A stretch of DNA of 64,000 bases from VRUE01 sp963788975 (GTDB taxonomy: Bacteria; Actinomycetota; Thermoleophilia; Solirubrobacterales; 70-9), in the NCBI GenBank assembly GCA_963788975.1, contig CAWBIJ010000003.1, positions 157,233 to 221,232 on the forward strand. Direction: 5' to 3'. The notes beneath the pieces are model-generated. The model was not told the DNA's origin. It saw only the letters and a list, made by a program, of their open reading frames with translations, and made no database searches. Below, piece by piece: positions 32,045 through 41,995 of the stretch (position 1 is the stretch's first letter; each line of letters opens with the position of its first letter). Both the position numbers and the translations under genes were made by a program.

Positions 32045-33049
32045 ATGAAAAACAACCTATATGCAGCGCCGGGGCCGCAGGCCTCGTCGGAGCGCGTCCT
32101 TGTCACCGGTTGCGCCGGATTCCTCGGCAGCCAGCTCGCACAGCGATTGCTCGACGCTGGCGCCGAAGTGATCGGGGTCGACTGCTTCACCGACTTCTAC
32201 CCCCGGCCGATCAAGGAGAGAAACGTCGCCCCCCTGCGCGAGTACCCGAGTTTCGAGCTGCGGGAACTCGACCTTGCCTCGAGCCCCCTCGACGAGATTC
32301 TCGAGCAGGCCGAAAGCGTCTACCACCTTGCCGCGCAGGCAGGGGTGCGTGGAAGCTTCGGAGACGGCTTCGATACATACCTGCAGGACAACGTACGCGG
32401 GACCCAGCGCCTGCTCGAGGCGATGGTGCGTCATCCCGTCGACTCGTTCGTCTACGCCTCCTCCTCCTCCGTCTACGGCAACGCCGCTTCCTTTCCCACC
32501 GCGGAGACCGCTGAGCGCACACCCGTCTCGCCCTATGGAATGACCAAGTGCGCGACCGAGGATCTCGCCGGCGTCTACCGGCGAATCCACGGCATCCCTG
32601 CCGTCGGCTTGCGCTATTTCACGGTCTTCGGGCCCAGGCAGCGACCCGACATGGCGTTCTCCCGCTTCATCACCGCGGGTCTTGCCGGCGACCCGATCAC
32701 GGTTCTCGGCGACGGTATGCAGGTCCGCGACTTCACCTACGTCGACGACGTGCTCGACGCCACGCTGGCCGCGTCTCGCCGGGGCAGGCACGGGGCCGTC
32801 TACAACATTGGCGGGGGAACCCCGGTGACGCTGCTCGCCACGATCCACGTGCTCGAGGAGCTGATCGGGCGCTCGATCGCGATCGAGCATCGCGACTCCG
32901 CCCGCGGCGACGCTCGCCAGACCAGCGCCGACACGTCGCTCGCCCAAAAGGACCTCGACTTCTCTCCATCGGTTTCTCTCGAGGAGGGCCTGGCACGCCA
33001 GGTCGAGTGGGTGTCGGAGGCGCGCTCCACCGGCTTGAAGGTCGCCTGA
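32045..33049 (+). CDS. NAD-dependent sugar-nucleotide epimerase/dehydratase
   Basis: A 334-residue extended SDR. It shows the NAD-binding TGCAGFLGS (about 20-28), VYHLAAQAGVRGS, SSSSVYG and the catalytic YGMTK. It is closest in feel to UDP-glucuronate or UDP-glucose 4-epimerases: VFGPRQRPDMAFSRF and DFTYVDDV follow in the expected places. It likely supplies a UDP-sugar for the polysaccharide made by the neighbouring genes. The gene is 5 nt after the preceding membrane protein gene. Substrate not determined. Confidence 0.87.
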   Translation: MKNNLYAAPGPQASSERVLVTGCAGFLGSQLAQRLLDAGAEVIGVDCFTDFYPRPIKERNVAPLREYPSFELRELDLASSPLDEILEQAESVYHLAAQAGVRGSFGDGFDTYLQDNVRGTQRLLEAMVRHPVDSFVYASSSSVYGNAASFPTAETAERTPVSPYGMTKCATEDLAGVYRRIHGIPAVGLRYFTVFGPRQRPDMAFSRFITAGLAGDPITVLGDGMQVRDFTYVDDVLDATLAASRRGRHGAVYNIGGGTPVTLLATIHVLEELIGRSIAIEHRDSARGDARQTSADTSLAQKDLDFSPSVSLEEGLARQVEWVSEARSTGLKVA

Positions 33050-33081
33050 GCCAGCCGCAAACGCGAATACCATCCGGCCCC

Positions 33082-34236
33082 TTGCGAGTCGCGATGGTCA
33101 TCCAAAGCTTCCTGCCGGTGCTCGGCGGCGCCCAGCGGCAAGTCGACTTGCTCGCCCCCCTGCTCGAGCGCCGGGGGGTCGAGCTGACCGCGATCACGCG
33201 TCGCCCTCCGGGAACGTCGCGCCACGAGCATCGCGACGGGCTCGAGGTGAGGCGCATGCCGGGTCCCGCCCGAGGCGCCGCCGGGTCGATTTCCTACACG
33301 GCGGGTGGAGCGCTCGCTCTGGCGCGCCTGCGCCCCGACGTCGTCCATGTGCACGACCTGCTCTCTCCTTCGACGATCGCCCTCGTCAGCCAGCCGCTGG
33401 TGCGTGCCCCCGTGATCGCCAAGGTCCTCTCAACGGGGCCCGGCGGAGACCTCGATCGCCTGCTGACCAAGCCGTTCGGGCAAACGCGCCTGCGGATGAT
33501 GGCCAAGTCTTTCTCAGCCTTCCTCTGCCTCAGCGACGATGTTGCCGATGAGCTTTCCGCGCACGGAGTCGAGCGCGGCCGCCTGCGCAGGGTTCCCAAC
33601 GGCGTCGACACCGATCGCTTCCAGCCTGTCGCCGAGGGCGAGCGGAGAGCCGAGCGAGCACGCCTGGGCCTCGCCGGTGAGGACACCCTCGCTCTGTTCT
33701 GCGGGCGCTTCGATCCGGTCAAGCGTCTCGACCTGCTGATCGATGCGGTCGCGCGCACTCCAAGTCTTCACCTGGTCATGGTGGGCGAGGGCCAGGAAGA
33801 GGAGCGCCTGCGCGCCGCTGTCGCGAACGGCGGACTCGCGGAGCGGGTGACGCTCCTGCCGACCGTCGACGACCCGGCGCCGCTCTACCGGGCAGCTGAC
33901 ATCTACCTGAGCGCGTCCTCGACGGAGGGCATGTCCAACTCGGTGCTGGAGGCGATGGCGAGCGGGCTCCCCATCGTCGCTGCCAAGGCAAGCGGCATGG
34001 GTGAGCTGGTCACGCCGTCGACCGGGGTCCTCGTCGAGGACGACCGGGGCCCAGGGCGCTTCGCCGAAGGACTTGCCACCGTCGCCACGGACGCCGAGCG
34101 GCGCCGGCGACTGGGCACTGAAGGCCGGGCTTTGGTCACCGAGCGCTACTCGCTTGCATCCGTGGCCGACCAGTTGCGCGCCCTCTACGAGGAGGTTTTC
34201 CTCCGTTCCCGCGTACGACCTGGAGCCGCGCCGTGA
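33082..34236 (+). CDS. GT4-family glycosyltransferase
   Basis: A 384-residue GT-B enzyme. I took the TTG at 33082, giving LRVAMVIQSFLPVLGGAQR, since that strand is complete only with it; ATG 33094 is the alternative. The C-terminal donor domain has LALFCGRFDPVKRLDLLIDA, VGEGQEEERL, and the EX7E-type SSTEGMSNSVLEAMASG. It adds a sugar from a nucleotide donor at the cytosolic membrane face. The next gene's start overlaps its stop by 4 nt. Confidence 0.87.
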   Translation: MRVAMVIQSFLPVLGGAQRQVDLLAPLLERRGVELTAITRRPPGTSRHEHRDGLEVRRMPGPARGAAGSISYTAGGALALARLRPDVVHVHDLLSPSTIALVSQPLVRAPVIAKVLSTGPGGDLDRLLTKPFGQTRLRMMAKSFSAFLCLSDDVADELSAHGVERGRLRRVPNGVDTDRFQPVAEGERRAERARLGLAGEDTLALFCGRFDPVKRLDLLIDAVARTPSLHLVMVGEGQEEERLRAAVANGGLAERVTLLPTVDDPAPLYRAADIYLSASSTEGMSNSVLEAMASGLPIVAAKASGMGELVTPSTGVLVEDDRGPGRFAEGLATVATDAERRRRLGTEGRALVTERYSLASVADQLRALYEEVFLRSRVRPGAAP

Positions 34237-35009
34237 AGGGCCCGCTCGTACTCTGCTACCACGCCGTCAGCGAGGACTGGGAGAGCGAGCTCGCCGTCAC
34301 CCCCCGGCAACTCGAGCACCAGGTCGGCAGCCTGCTGGCGAAGGGCTATGAGCCGGCCACCTTCCTCGATGCGGTCACCGGGGCGGCGAACGGACCGGCG
34401 CTCGCCGTCACCTTCGACGACGCCTACCGCTCGGTGCGCGAGCTGGCTCGCCCGGTGCTGCGCAGCCTCGGCGCAGTCGCTTCCGTCTACGCCCCGACCA
34501 ATTGGATCGGCAGCCCCGATCCGATGAGCTGGGAGGGAATAGACGAATGGGTGGGAACCACGCACGAACACGAGCTATTGCCGATGAGCTGGGACGAGCT
34601 AGGCGAGCTGGCGGACGAAGGCTGGGAGATCGGCTCTCACACCCGTTCCCACCCGTACCTCACGGAGCTCGACGACGATCGCCTGAGCGAGGAGCTCGCG
34701 GGCTCCCGCGCGACCTGCGCGGCGGAGCTGGGCAGGCCCTGCGAGACGATCGCCTACCCCTATGGGGACGTCGACGCGCGAGTGGTGGCTTCCGCAGCCC
34801 GCGCCGGTTACAGCGCCGCGGGCGCCCTCCCCCACGCTCCCCACGCGGCCGAGGCGCTGCGCTGGCCGCGAGTCGGGATCTATCGCTGGGACGGGCCTGG
34901 ACGCTTCCGGCTCAAGTCCTCAACGCTCGTGCGCAGGCTGCGCGCGCTGCCCCTGCGCCACGCGCTCGATCCGCTCGGCCGGCTGACGCGAAGCCGCTCC
35001 GGTCCCTGA
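34233..35009 (+). CDS. polysaccharide deacetylase (NodB-type)
   Basis: A 258-residue protein with a GTG start overlapping the preceding glycosyltransferase. It begins LVLCYHAVS and carries the NodB motifs TFDDAY (the Asp-Asp pair), EIGSHTRSHPYL (metal histidines) and AYPYGDVD. It would remove acetyl groups from an N-acetylated sugar in the growing or finished polysaccharide. There is no signal peptide, so it acts in the cytosol, or export is by another route. Confidence 0.85.
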   Translation: MKGPLVLCYHAVSEDWESELAVTPRQLEHQVGSLLAKGYEPATFLDAVTGAANGPALAVTFDDAYRSVRELARPVLRSLGAVASVYAPTNWIGSPDPMSWEGIDEWVGTTHEHELLPMSWDELGELADEGWEIGSHTRSHPYLTELDDDRLSEELAGSRATCAAELGRPCETIAYPYGDVDARVVASAARAGYSAAGALPHAPHAAEALRWPRVGIYRWDGPGRFRLKSSTLVRRLRALPLRHALDPLGRLTRSRSGP

Positions 35010-36146
35010 ATGCGGGCAGCGGTCTACATAGACCAGGCCTTCTGGCAAGAGGGGGATGAGGTCTTCGCCGCCCGCTCGTTCGTGATCTTCCTTGGCAAGC
35101 TCGCCGAGCACTTCGACGAGCTGACCGTCGCCGCACGGCTCAGCCCTACCCCTTCCAGCTCGCACTACCGGCTGCCCCCGCCAGCCCGCTTCGCGGCGCT
35201 GCCCCACTACGAGAGCGCGGGGAACCCGCTCGCCGTCGCCCGCACGGCCAGAGAGTCGATCGCTCGCTTTGCCGAGCTCCTGGACCGGGTCGACGTGGTC
35301 TGGCTGCTGGGGCCCCACCCCTTCGCGTTGCTGTTCGCCAGGATGGCCGACCGGCGAGGCAAGCGCGTCGTTCTCGGCGTGCGACAGGACCTGCCCCAAT
35401 ACATGAGCAACCGACGACCGCGTCGCTATGAGCTGCGCCTTGCGGCGGCGGCGCTCGACCTCGCATTTCGCCGCATCGCCAAGCGCTATCCGGTCGTCGT
35501 CGTTGGGCGTGCCCTGGCCAACCGGTATGCGGATTCGCGTCGCCTACTCGAGATCTACGTCTCGCTGATCGATCCCGCTGACGTGACGCCGCCCGCGGTG
35601 GGCGCCGCACGCGACTATGGCGGCAAGGTCAGGATCCTCAGCGTGGGCCGCATCGACGCCGAGAAGAACCCACTGATGCTCGCCGACGTGCTCGCCGGCC
35701 TCGACCCTCGTTTCGAGCTGGTCGTCTGCGGGGACGGTCCGCTCGAGGCCCAGCTGGCCCGCAGGGTCGCCGAGCTAGCGCTCGGCGAGCGGATCGAGCT
35801 GCGCGGTCACGTCGCCATAGGGCCCGAGCTGCTGCGCCTCTACCGAGAGAGCCATCTCCTCCTGCACGTCTCGTGGACCGAGGGCGTCCCCCAGGTGCTG
35901 CTAGAGGCTTTCGCGGCAGCGCTGCCGGTCGTCGCGACAGCGGTGGGCGGGGTACCCGGCGCCGTCGGCGACGCGACCTTGCTGATGCCTCCGGGCGATC
36001 CCCGGGCGGCAATAGCCGCGATCGAGCGCATTGCCGCCGAGCCAGCGACGCGAGAGCGCCTGCTGGGCGCCGGAAACAAGATCATCCGCGATCACACGAT
36101 CGACGCTGAGGTAGGTCGCGTCGCGGAATTCCTGAGCTCTAGTTAG
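35010..36146 (+). CDS. GT4-family glycosyltransferase
   Basis: A 378-residue glycosyltransferase directly following the deacetylase stop. The N-terminal acceptor half is unusual for GT4 (RAAVYIDQAFWQEGDEVFA). The C-terminal half is typical: VRILSVGRIDAEKNPLMLAD, VVCGDGPLEAQL, and the EX7E motif in TEGVPQVLLEAFAAALPVVA. Last gene of the plus-strand run 31311-36146. Confidence 0.85.
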   Translation: MRAAVYIDQAFWQEGDEVFAARSFVIFLGKLAEHFDELTVAARLSPTPSSSHYRLPPPARFAALPHYESAGNPLAVARTARESIARFAELLDRVDVVWLLGPHPFALLFARMADRRGKRVVLGVRQDLPQYMSNRRPRRYELRLAAAALDLAFRRIAKRYPVVVVGRALANRYADSRRLLEIYVSLIDPADVTPPAVGAARDYGGKVRILSVGRIDAEKNPLMLADVLAGLDPRFELVVCGDGPLEAQLARRVAELALGERIELRGHVAIGPELLRLYRESHLLLHVSWTEGVPQVLLEAFAAALPVVATAVGGVPGAVGDATLLMPPGDPRAAIAAIERIAAEPATRERLLGAGNKIIRDHTIDAEVGRVAEFLSSS

Positions 36147-36194
36147 GCAGCCAGGAACTCCGCGTCAGCACGCGTACCAGAAGAACGCCCGAAC

Positions 36195-36489
36195 TTATTC
36201 GGAGCGAACGCGACGCAGCAGCAAGCCCGTGCCCATCAGAAGGACACCGGTGCCAAAGATCAGAGACGAGCTGCATGCCCGTGAACGGGAGAACCCCGCC
36301 ACCGACTTCGTCGCCGGTGGTCGCCACAGAGGCGGCAGGAGCCGCAGGACTGCTCGAACCTGAGCTGCTCGGCCCGCTGGATCCTGGAGTCGCCCCGACG
36401 ACATTGCCGTACCCGTTGGTTTGGGCCTGAGCAACCGCTGGGACGGCCATTGCCGCGATCACCATCATTATCAGTGCGAATCTCTTCAC
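36195..36489 (-). pseudogene. small LPxTG surface protein, frameshifted at the anchor
   Basis: A GTG start with GGAGGA 9 nt upstream gives a signal peptide (FALIMMVIAAMAVPAVAQA), a Gly/Ser/Pro-rich region of about 45 residues, and the sorting motif LPFTG followed by MQLV. There the frame slips: one surplus base near 36262 sends it out of frame. In the other frame the expected hydrophobic helix and basic end follow at once (LIFGTGVLLMGTGLLLRRVR), stopping at 36195. Without that tail the protein would be secreted, not anchored. It could be a true frameshift or a sequence error. A sortase is encoded at 54886. Confidence 0.75.
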
Positions 36490-36625
36490 GAAGAAGGTCC
36501 TCCAAGCCAGAATTCGGAATTTGGCCAAACCTCAGCCAACAGTGCATTCATTATACGTCAGAAAGCGGCGATTCCTTTTGCTCGATAATTAGACGATCCT
36601 CCGGGCGAGGAATATTGCAAGACGC

Positions 36626-38624
36626 TTAGTTTTCCAATGGCTGAAGTATGCGCTGCTGGGCTGCGCCTGCATCGGGCGCCCTGCCCGAGCGCACGGCGCG
36701 CAGAGCCCGCCTCACCTCGGGCTCGCGGGGGTTGCGCTCCGCCGCGATCTTCAGGTGCCTGATGGCCACGGAGCGGTTGCCCAGGGCGGCTGCGAGCAAT
36801 CCGAGCTGGAAGTCCGGATACCAGGCAGAGGGGTCCCGCTGCAAGGCCGAGCCGAACGCGTGGCGCTCGAGCGCCGGCCGGCCCAGGTCAACGGCGACGA
36901 TTCCCAACCGCACGTAAGGCGCAGCCGCGAGCGGATCCAGCTCCGCCGCTCGTTCGAGGTCGGCGATCGCACCAGCCGGCCGCTCTGGCCAGGTCGTCGC
37001 TCCGCGGTCCGAAAGCCGCGCCGCCACCAGCAGCGGCATGGCGACGAGCGCCGCCGCCACGAGCGCCAGGGCCAGCCACAGCGAGCCGGACCGGCCGCCC
37101 CTGCTTGCCGCGACGCTGCCGGCGGGACGCAACCCGGCCGCTGCCCCAACCAGGGCAAAGGCGGGAGCGACGACCGGAAATGCATCGATCCAGTCGGCGC
37201 TGGCGTGAACCAAGACGTAGGCGAAGGGCAGCGCGGCGGCGACGACGAGCCACCTCTGTGGGGCGCCAAGAACGCCGGGCGACATGCGACAGCGCCAGCA
37301 GGAGCGCTGCCAGGAAACCCACGAGGGCCAGGAACCCGACTGCCCCCAGCTGCGCGAGGGTGCCCAGCCAGAGGTTGTGCGAATAGATGGTTGCCTTGTC
37401 CGCGCGCCGCCGCTCGAGGAATGGCGCGATGAAGTTTCCCGCCCCGGAGCCGCCCAGCGGCCTTTCGGCGAAGACATCGGCGGAGACGCGCCAGTAGTCA
37501 TAGCGATTGGAGCCCAGATCCCCCGTGAACCGTGTCCGTTCGGACTCCAGCCTCGAATAGTCCGGCGTCTTGAAGTCCTCGACACGCTCGGATACCCAGC
37601 TTCCCGGACTGGCGCCGGAAAGAACGATGGCCGTAGCGGCGGCTGAGACAGCAGCCAGAACTGCGACGCCACTCAGCCTGGAGGCACGGCGCACCGTCGC
37701 GGGAGCGACATCCAGGCGGGTGTCGGCAAGCACGTAGGCGGTGGACAGCAACGCCAGTCCAGCGGTCATCAGCGCGAGGGCGCGTACCGCGGCGTCGATC
37801 GCCGCGGCGTCGTCGCCACCGTCGACAGCGGCGGCCCGCACGTCCAGCAGCGGGTCGAGCACGGCTCCGACGGCAAGGGCGACGAGCGCCACCGGGATCA
37901 GCAACCGCAACCTGCCCGGAATGAGAGCGAGGGCGAGCAACAGGACGAGCGCTAGCGATGCGACTCCGCCCCGGCTCTGGGTGAGGACGAAGATGCCCAG
38001 CAACGGGCCGGCGGCCGTCAGCATCGCGACCCGCGCCGCCGCCGGCAGCTCCCTGCGTGACGCGAGCAGCAGGGCGGGCAGGATGCCGATCGCCATTAGC
38101 GCGGCGCTCGCGTTGGCATATCCCGTGGGGTCAACCAGCCTGCCGTCGAGCAGCACGCCGGCGTCGGCCGTCGCGGCAGCCAGCCCGGAGGCTCCGCCTG
38201 CCAGGGCGATCGCCGGCAGGAGCGCCAGGCCCGCCGTGAGGGCTCGCGCGCTGGGCGGCCAGAGCAATGGCAGGGCGAAGGAGCCGAGCAGCAGGACCTG
38301 CCGCGCGGTCGCGATCTCCGCGGCACCCTTGTCATCCGCCCAAAGCAGCGAAGCCAGAGACCAGGCGGTGAGCACGGCCAGTGCCACCAGGGCCCAGGCG
38401 GCTGGCCCGCCGAGCCTCGAACGCGCCGCGAACACGTGAAGGACGACCGCGGCCAGGGCGAGATAGGCGACCCCCGGGAGAAAGACCGCTGCCGGATATC
38501 CCCCCTTCCACACAGCCCACCACGCCCATAGCGGAGCGGCGATCAGGAGGCCCGCGCCCTCGGCGAGCAAGCCGGCGAGGCGATCTACTTGCCTCGACTC
38601 GTTCGGGGCGACAGCCACGCTCAA
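36626..38624 (-). pseudogene. O-antigen-ligase/polymerase-like protein with TPR end, frameshifted
   Basis: A TTG start overlaps the upstream glycosyltransferase stop (TTGA). The first 445 residues have about ten hydrophobic helices and the Wzy/WaaL-like loop (GSNRYDYWRVSADVFAERPL, then SHNLWLGTLAQLG). At about 37285, after LLLALSHVA, the frame changes. The other frame continues with APQRWLVVAAALPFAYVLVH, further helices and a C-terminal TPR-like stretch (IADLERAAELDPLAAAPYVRL) to 36626. A single-base deletion explains it. If real it removes the last helices and TPRs; otherwise this is one polysaccharide ligase of about 660 residues. Confidence 0.78.
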
Positions 38625-39763
38625 TGGGGGCCCAAGCCGGCTAGTTCGTCGTAGAGCTCGGCATAGGCGGCGGCAGCCGCGGCGATGCTGTAACGCTCGG
38701 CTACCAGCACCCGCGCCCGCGTTCCCATCGCGTTTGTCAAGTCAGCATCGCGAAGGACCCGGTCGAGCGCCATCACAAGGTCATCGACGTCGGCAGGGTC
38801 GACCAGCAACCCGTCCACCCCATCGGAAACGAGGTCGGGAATGCCTCCCACCCGCGTCGCCACGCAGGCGAGGCCGGCCTGCATCGCCTCCAGGAGGCTG
38901 ATTGGCAGGCCCTCGCGATGAGAGGGGAGGCAGAAGACATCCGCCGCGGCCAACAAGCTGCCGACGTCCGAGCGTGTACCGAGCAGCTGGACCGTGTCCG
39001 CAAGGCCCGCCTCCTCGACCTGGCGCCGTAGGGAGTCCTCCTCCGCGCCGGAGCCGGCCACAGCGAAGCGCAAGCCCTCGAACCTGTCTCGCAGGCGGCC
39101 AGCCGCCACGATGAGATCGGCAACTCCCTTCTCCCGCTGCAGTCGCGCGATCGTCACCACCAGGCGGCGCGTGTCGTCGCCGCCGAGCGCTCGACGAAAG
39201 CCCTCCCGGTCGAAGCCGGGCGGAGCAGGCTGGGCAGCGGGCGCGTTGGGGATGACGCGAAAGCGGCCTCGGGGCAGGTGAAAGGCCTCACGGAAGGCCG
39301 CAGCCATCTCCTCAGAGGGGGCCACGAGACGACGAGAGAGCCAGGCGGACCAGCCGTCGACCGTGGCACGCAGGCGAGGCTCCTGCGCCGTAGGGCCCGG
39401 CCTGGTGTGAATCGTCGCCATATGAGGGCGACCGCTGGAAACCGCCGCGCCCCGGGAAGAGATGTTCGAGACCGAGAGATGAGAGTGCACGACCTGAGCA
39501 CTGGTTTCCCCAATGGCACGGCGAATGGCGCGCGTGAGCCTCGGGTCATAGAGTGGCGCCGAGGGCAGCCACTGGAATGCATCGGACTGAGAGCGCACAG
39601 ATTCGACCAATCCTGGGTCGGCATCCATCGTCTTCGGCACGCAGACGGCGTTCCAGGAGCGCCCCGAACGACGAAGCTCGCGCACGAGAGCGACGAGCAG
39701 CGCCTCCGCGCCACCGAGCCGAAGGGAGTCGATGACGTGCAGAACTCGCGCGCCTTTCGCCAC
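38621..39763 (-). CDS. GT4-family glycosyltransferase
   Basis: A 380-residue GT4 enzyme with a GTG start: VLHVIDSLRLGGAEALLVAL, VVHSHLSVSNI, then the donor half with VTIARLQREKGVADLI, VAGSGAEEDSLRR and the EX7E motif SHREGLPISLLEAMQAGLACVA. Cytosolic. It is followed with a 4-nt overlap by the ligase-like gene, so both belong to one transcript. Confidence 0.88.
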   Translation of the reverse strand: MAKGARVLHVIDSLRLGGAEALLVALVRELRRSGRSWNAVCVPKTMDADPGLVESVRSQSDAFQWLPSAPLYDPRLTRAIRRAIGETSAQVVHSHLSVSNISSRGAAVSSGRPHMATIHTRPGPTAQEPRLRATVDGWSAWLSRRLVAPSEEMAAAFREAFHLPRGRFRVIPNAPAAQPAPPGFDREGFRRALGGDDTRRLVVTIARLQREKGVADLIVAAGRLRDRFEGLRFAVAGSGAEEDSLRRQVEEAGLADTVQLLGTRSDVGSLLAAADVFCLPSHREGLPISLLEAMQAGLACVATRVGGIPDLVSDGVDGLLVDPADVDDLVMALDRVLRDADLTNAMGTRARVLVAERYSIAAAAAAYAELYDELAGLGPH

Positions 39764-39884
39764 TGCGCGGTGATTCTAGGCGCCAGCGGCCAGAGCAAGC
39801 GCCTTCGCCAGCCAATCCGACCTGCCCATTATCTGTCCAAAGGGGTAGAAGTCGCTTTCACATGGCTTCCGCGGTCCGACAACA

Positions 39885-40670
39885 GGGCGACATGCCTCGC
39901 CCCACCCACATCTCCCCCCGCGCCCTGATCGTGTTGGTGCTGGCCGTCCTCGCTCTCAGCCTTCTGCCCGTCGGCGCGGGTGCGGCAGTTGAAACCAAGA
40001 TCGCGGGGCTGGAGGGCGGCAGCTTCAGCGAGTTCTCCCAAACAAATGCGGTGGAGGGAGATCTCGAAATCACCGCGTCCCGTGTCTATGACGGGGCGAG
40101 GGCGATGCGCGCCACCTATGCCGGCCAAGGCGCGAATGGCTACATCCGCGGGATCTGGAACGTCAACTGGGTGGACGGCGACGACATCTGGTTCGGCGCT
40201 GCCTACTACCTGCCAGTCGGCTTTCACGACAACATCCAAGGCCAGGTCGACTTGGTGCGCTGGGACAACTGGACGCTCTTCCCCGACGACGCCGATTGGG
40301 GCGGTGTCGGCATCTACGGATCCGATCACCGCGCCCGCCTGCTGCGCTTCGGCGCAGGCAGGCCCAACGAGACCCTGGTCGGGCCGATCGACCTGCCCGA
40401 GGGGCGCTGGTTCACGCTCGAGGTCCACCAGCGGCGCAGTGCGATCGACGGAGAGGCGCTCAGCGAGCTCTACATCGACGGCGAGCTGATCGGCCGCAGC
40501 ACCAAGGCCAACTCCTACGGGCGTCCCGCCACGCGCATCCGCTACGGCATCGTGGCGATGGCAGAGGGCACGCAGACCAACCCCTTGGAGCTGTGGGTGG
40601 ATAACGCTTCGATGGGGAACAGCTCCGCCCTGGGCGCCGAGGTGGCTCCCGCTCCAGAGCCTGAGCCGAC
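39885..40670 (+). repeat. 786-bp direct repeat, copy 1
   Basis: Read side by side, this stretch is identical base for base to 41210-41995 (offset 1,325). It starts 7 nt before the ATG and ends inside the proline-glutamate region. Flanks on both sides differ completely between copies. Confidence 0.9.
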
Positions 40671-41082
40671 ACCTGAGCCGGAACCCGAACCGACGCCAGA
40701 GCCCGAGCCCGAGCCCGAACCGACGCCAGAGCCAGAGCCAACACCCGAGCCTGAGCCAACGCCACAGCCCGAGCCGACACCTGAACCGACGCCAGAGCCC
40801 GAGCCCGAGCCGACACCCGAGCCAGAGCCAGAGCCAGTCCCCCTGCCGGAGCCCGCGCCCACCGGCGCTCCCGAGCCGGCGACCGCCTCAGCACCGGAGC
40901 CGATCCCGGCCCCGAGCGCCAACACAGAAGGCAAGGGAGAGAGGCGCGACGGCGACAGGCGCCGCAGCCGCAGCAAGTACCGCAAGGCGAGGGGCCGCTT
41001 CTCGCCAGCCGGCGATCCCTGCGCGAGCCGCCGCCAGCCTCGCATCGCGTACCGCTGCCGCGTCAGCCGCGTCCCCCGCTAG
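39892..41082 (+). CDS. secreted polysaccharide-lyase-like protein with PEP-repeat tail
   Basis: A protein of about 396 residues. A signal peptide (LIVLVLAVLALSLLPVGAGA) is followed by a jelly-roll domain of about 220 residues with WFGAAYYLPVGFHDNIQGQ, DLVRWDNWTLFP, GRWFTLEVHQRR and ELYIDGELIGRS, resembling heparin-lyase-I-like folds. Then come about 70 residues of Pro-Glu repeats (PEPEPTPEPE type), a wall-spanning rod, and a basic Cys-containing end. The ATG of MPRPTHIS is chosen because it is the start shared with the second copy; an upstream ATG at 39862 is possible. It may bind or trim the surface polysaccharide. Confidence 0.72.
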   Translation: MPRPTHISPRALIVLVLAVLALSLLPVGAGAAVETKIAGLEGGSFSEFSQTNAVEGDLEITASRVYDGARAMRATYAGQGANGYIRGIWNVNWVDGDDIWFGAAYYLPVGFHDNIQGQVDLVRWDNWTLFPDDADWGGVGIYGSDHRARLLRFGAGRPNETLVGPIDLPEGRWFTLEVHQRRSAIDGEALSELYIDGELIGRSTKANSYGRPATRIRYGIVAMAEGTQTNPLELWVDNASMGNSSALGAEVAPAPEPEPTPEPEPEPTPEPEPEPEPTPEPEPTPEPEPTPQPEPTPEPTPEPEPEPTPEPEPEPVPLPEPAPTGAPEPATASAPEPIPAPSANTEGKGERRDGDRRRSRSKYRKARGRFSPAGDPCASRRQPRIAYRCRVSRVPR

Positions 41083-41121
41083 TCCAATCGCGTCTACGCC
41101 AGGGAGCGTGACGCCCAACGT

Positions 41122-41143
41122 CGCTGCAGCAAAAATTGCAGCG
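41122..41143. terminator. hairpin between the two lyase-like genes
   Basis: CGCTGCA (41122-41128) and TGCAGCG (41137-41143) form a 7-bp stem with an A-rich 8-nt loop, 40 nt after the first stop. No T-run follows, so termination is only possible. Confidence 0.4.
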
Positions 41144-41209
41144 CGGGTCGAACATCCGTCCAGAAAGCTTGTGTTCCATGGGCTAGGCCTTCTTCCGCGC
41201 CGACACGTG

Positions 41210-41995
41210 GGGCGACATGCCTCGCCCCACCCACATCTCCCCCCGCGCCCTGATCGTGTTGGTGCTGGCCGTCCTCGCTCTCAGCCTTCTGCCCGTCGGC
41301 GCGGGTGCGGCAGTTGAAACCAAGATCGCGGGGCTGGAGGGCGGCAGCTTCAGCGAGTTCTCCCAAACAAATGCGGTGGAGGGAGATCTCGAAATCACCG
41401 CGTCCCGTGTCTATGACGGGGCGAGGGCGATGCGCGCCACCTATGCCGGCCAAGGCGCGAATGGCTACATCCGCGGGATCTGGAACGTCAACTGGGTGGA
41501 CGGCGACGACATCTGGTTCGGCGCTGCCTACTACCTGCCAGTCGGCTTTCACGACAACATCCAAGGCCAGGTCGACTTGGTGCGCTGGGACAACTGGACG
41601 CTCTTCCCCGACGACGCCGATTGGGGCGGTGTCGGCATCTACGGATCCGATCACCGCGCCCGCCTGCTGCGCTTCGGCGCAGGCAGGCCCAACGAGACCC
41701 TGGTCGGGCCGATCGACCTGCCCGAGGGGCGCTGGTTCACGCTCGAGGTCCACCAGCGGCGCAGTGCGATCGACGGAGAGGCGCTCAGCGAGCTCTACAT
41801 CGACGGCGAGCTGATCGGCCGCAGCACCAAGGCCAACTCCTACGGGCGTCCCGCCACGCGCATCCGCTACGGCATCGTGGCGATGGCAGAGGGCACGCAG
41901 ACCAACCCCTTGGAGCTGTGGGTGGATAACGCTTCGATGGGGAACAGCTCCGCCCTGGGCGCCGAGGTGGCTCCCGCTCCAGAGCCTGAGCCGAC
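41210..41995 (+). repeat. 786-bp direct repeat, copy 2
   Basis: Exact second copy of 39885-40670. The copies are separated by 539 bp that contain the tail of the first gene and a 127-bp spacer after its stop. Confidence 0.9.

Noticed and set aside
40660..40860. Tandem repeat that could be a CRISPR or a regulatory satellite
   Set aside because: It encodes a continuous Pro-Glu repeat in frame with the preceding domain.
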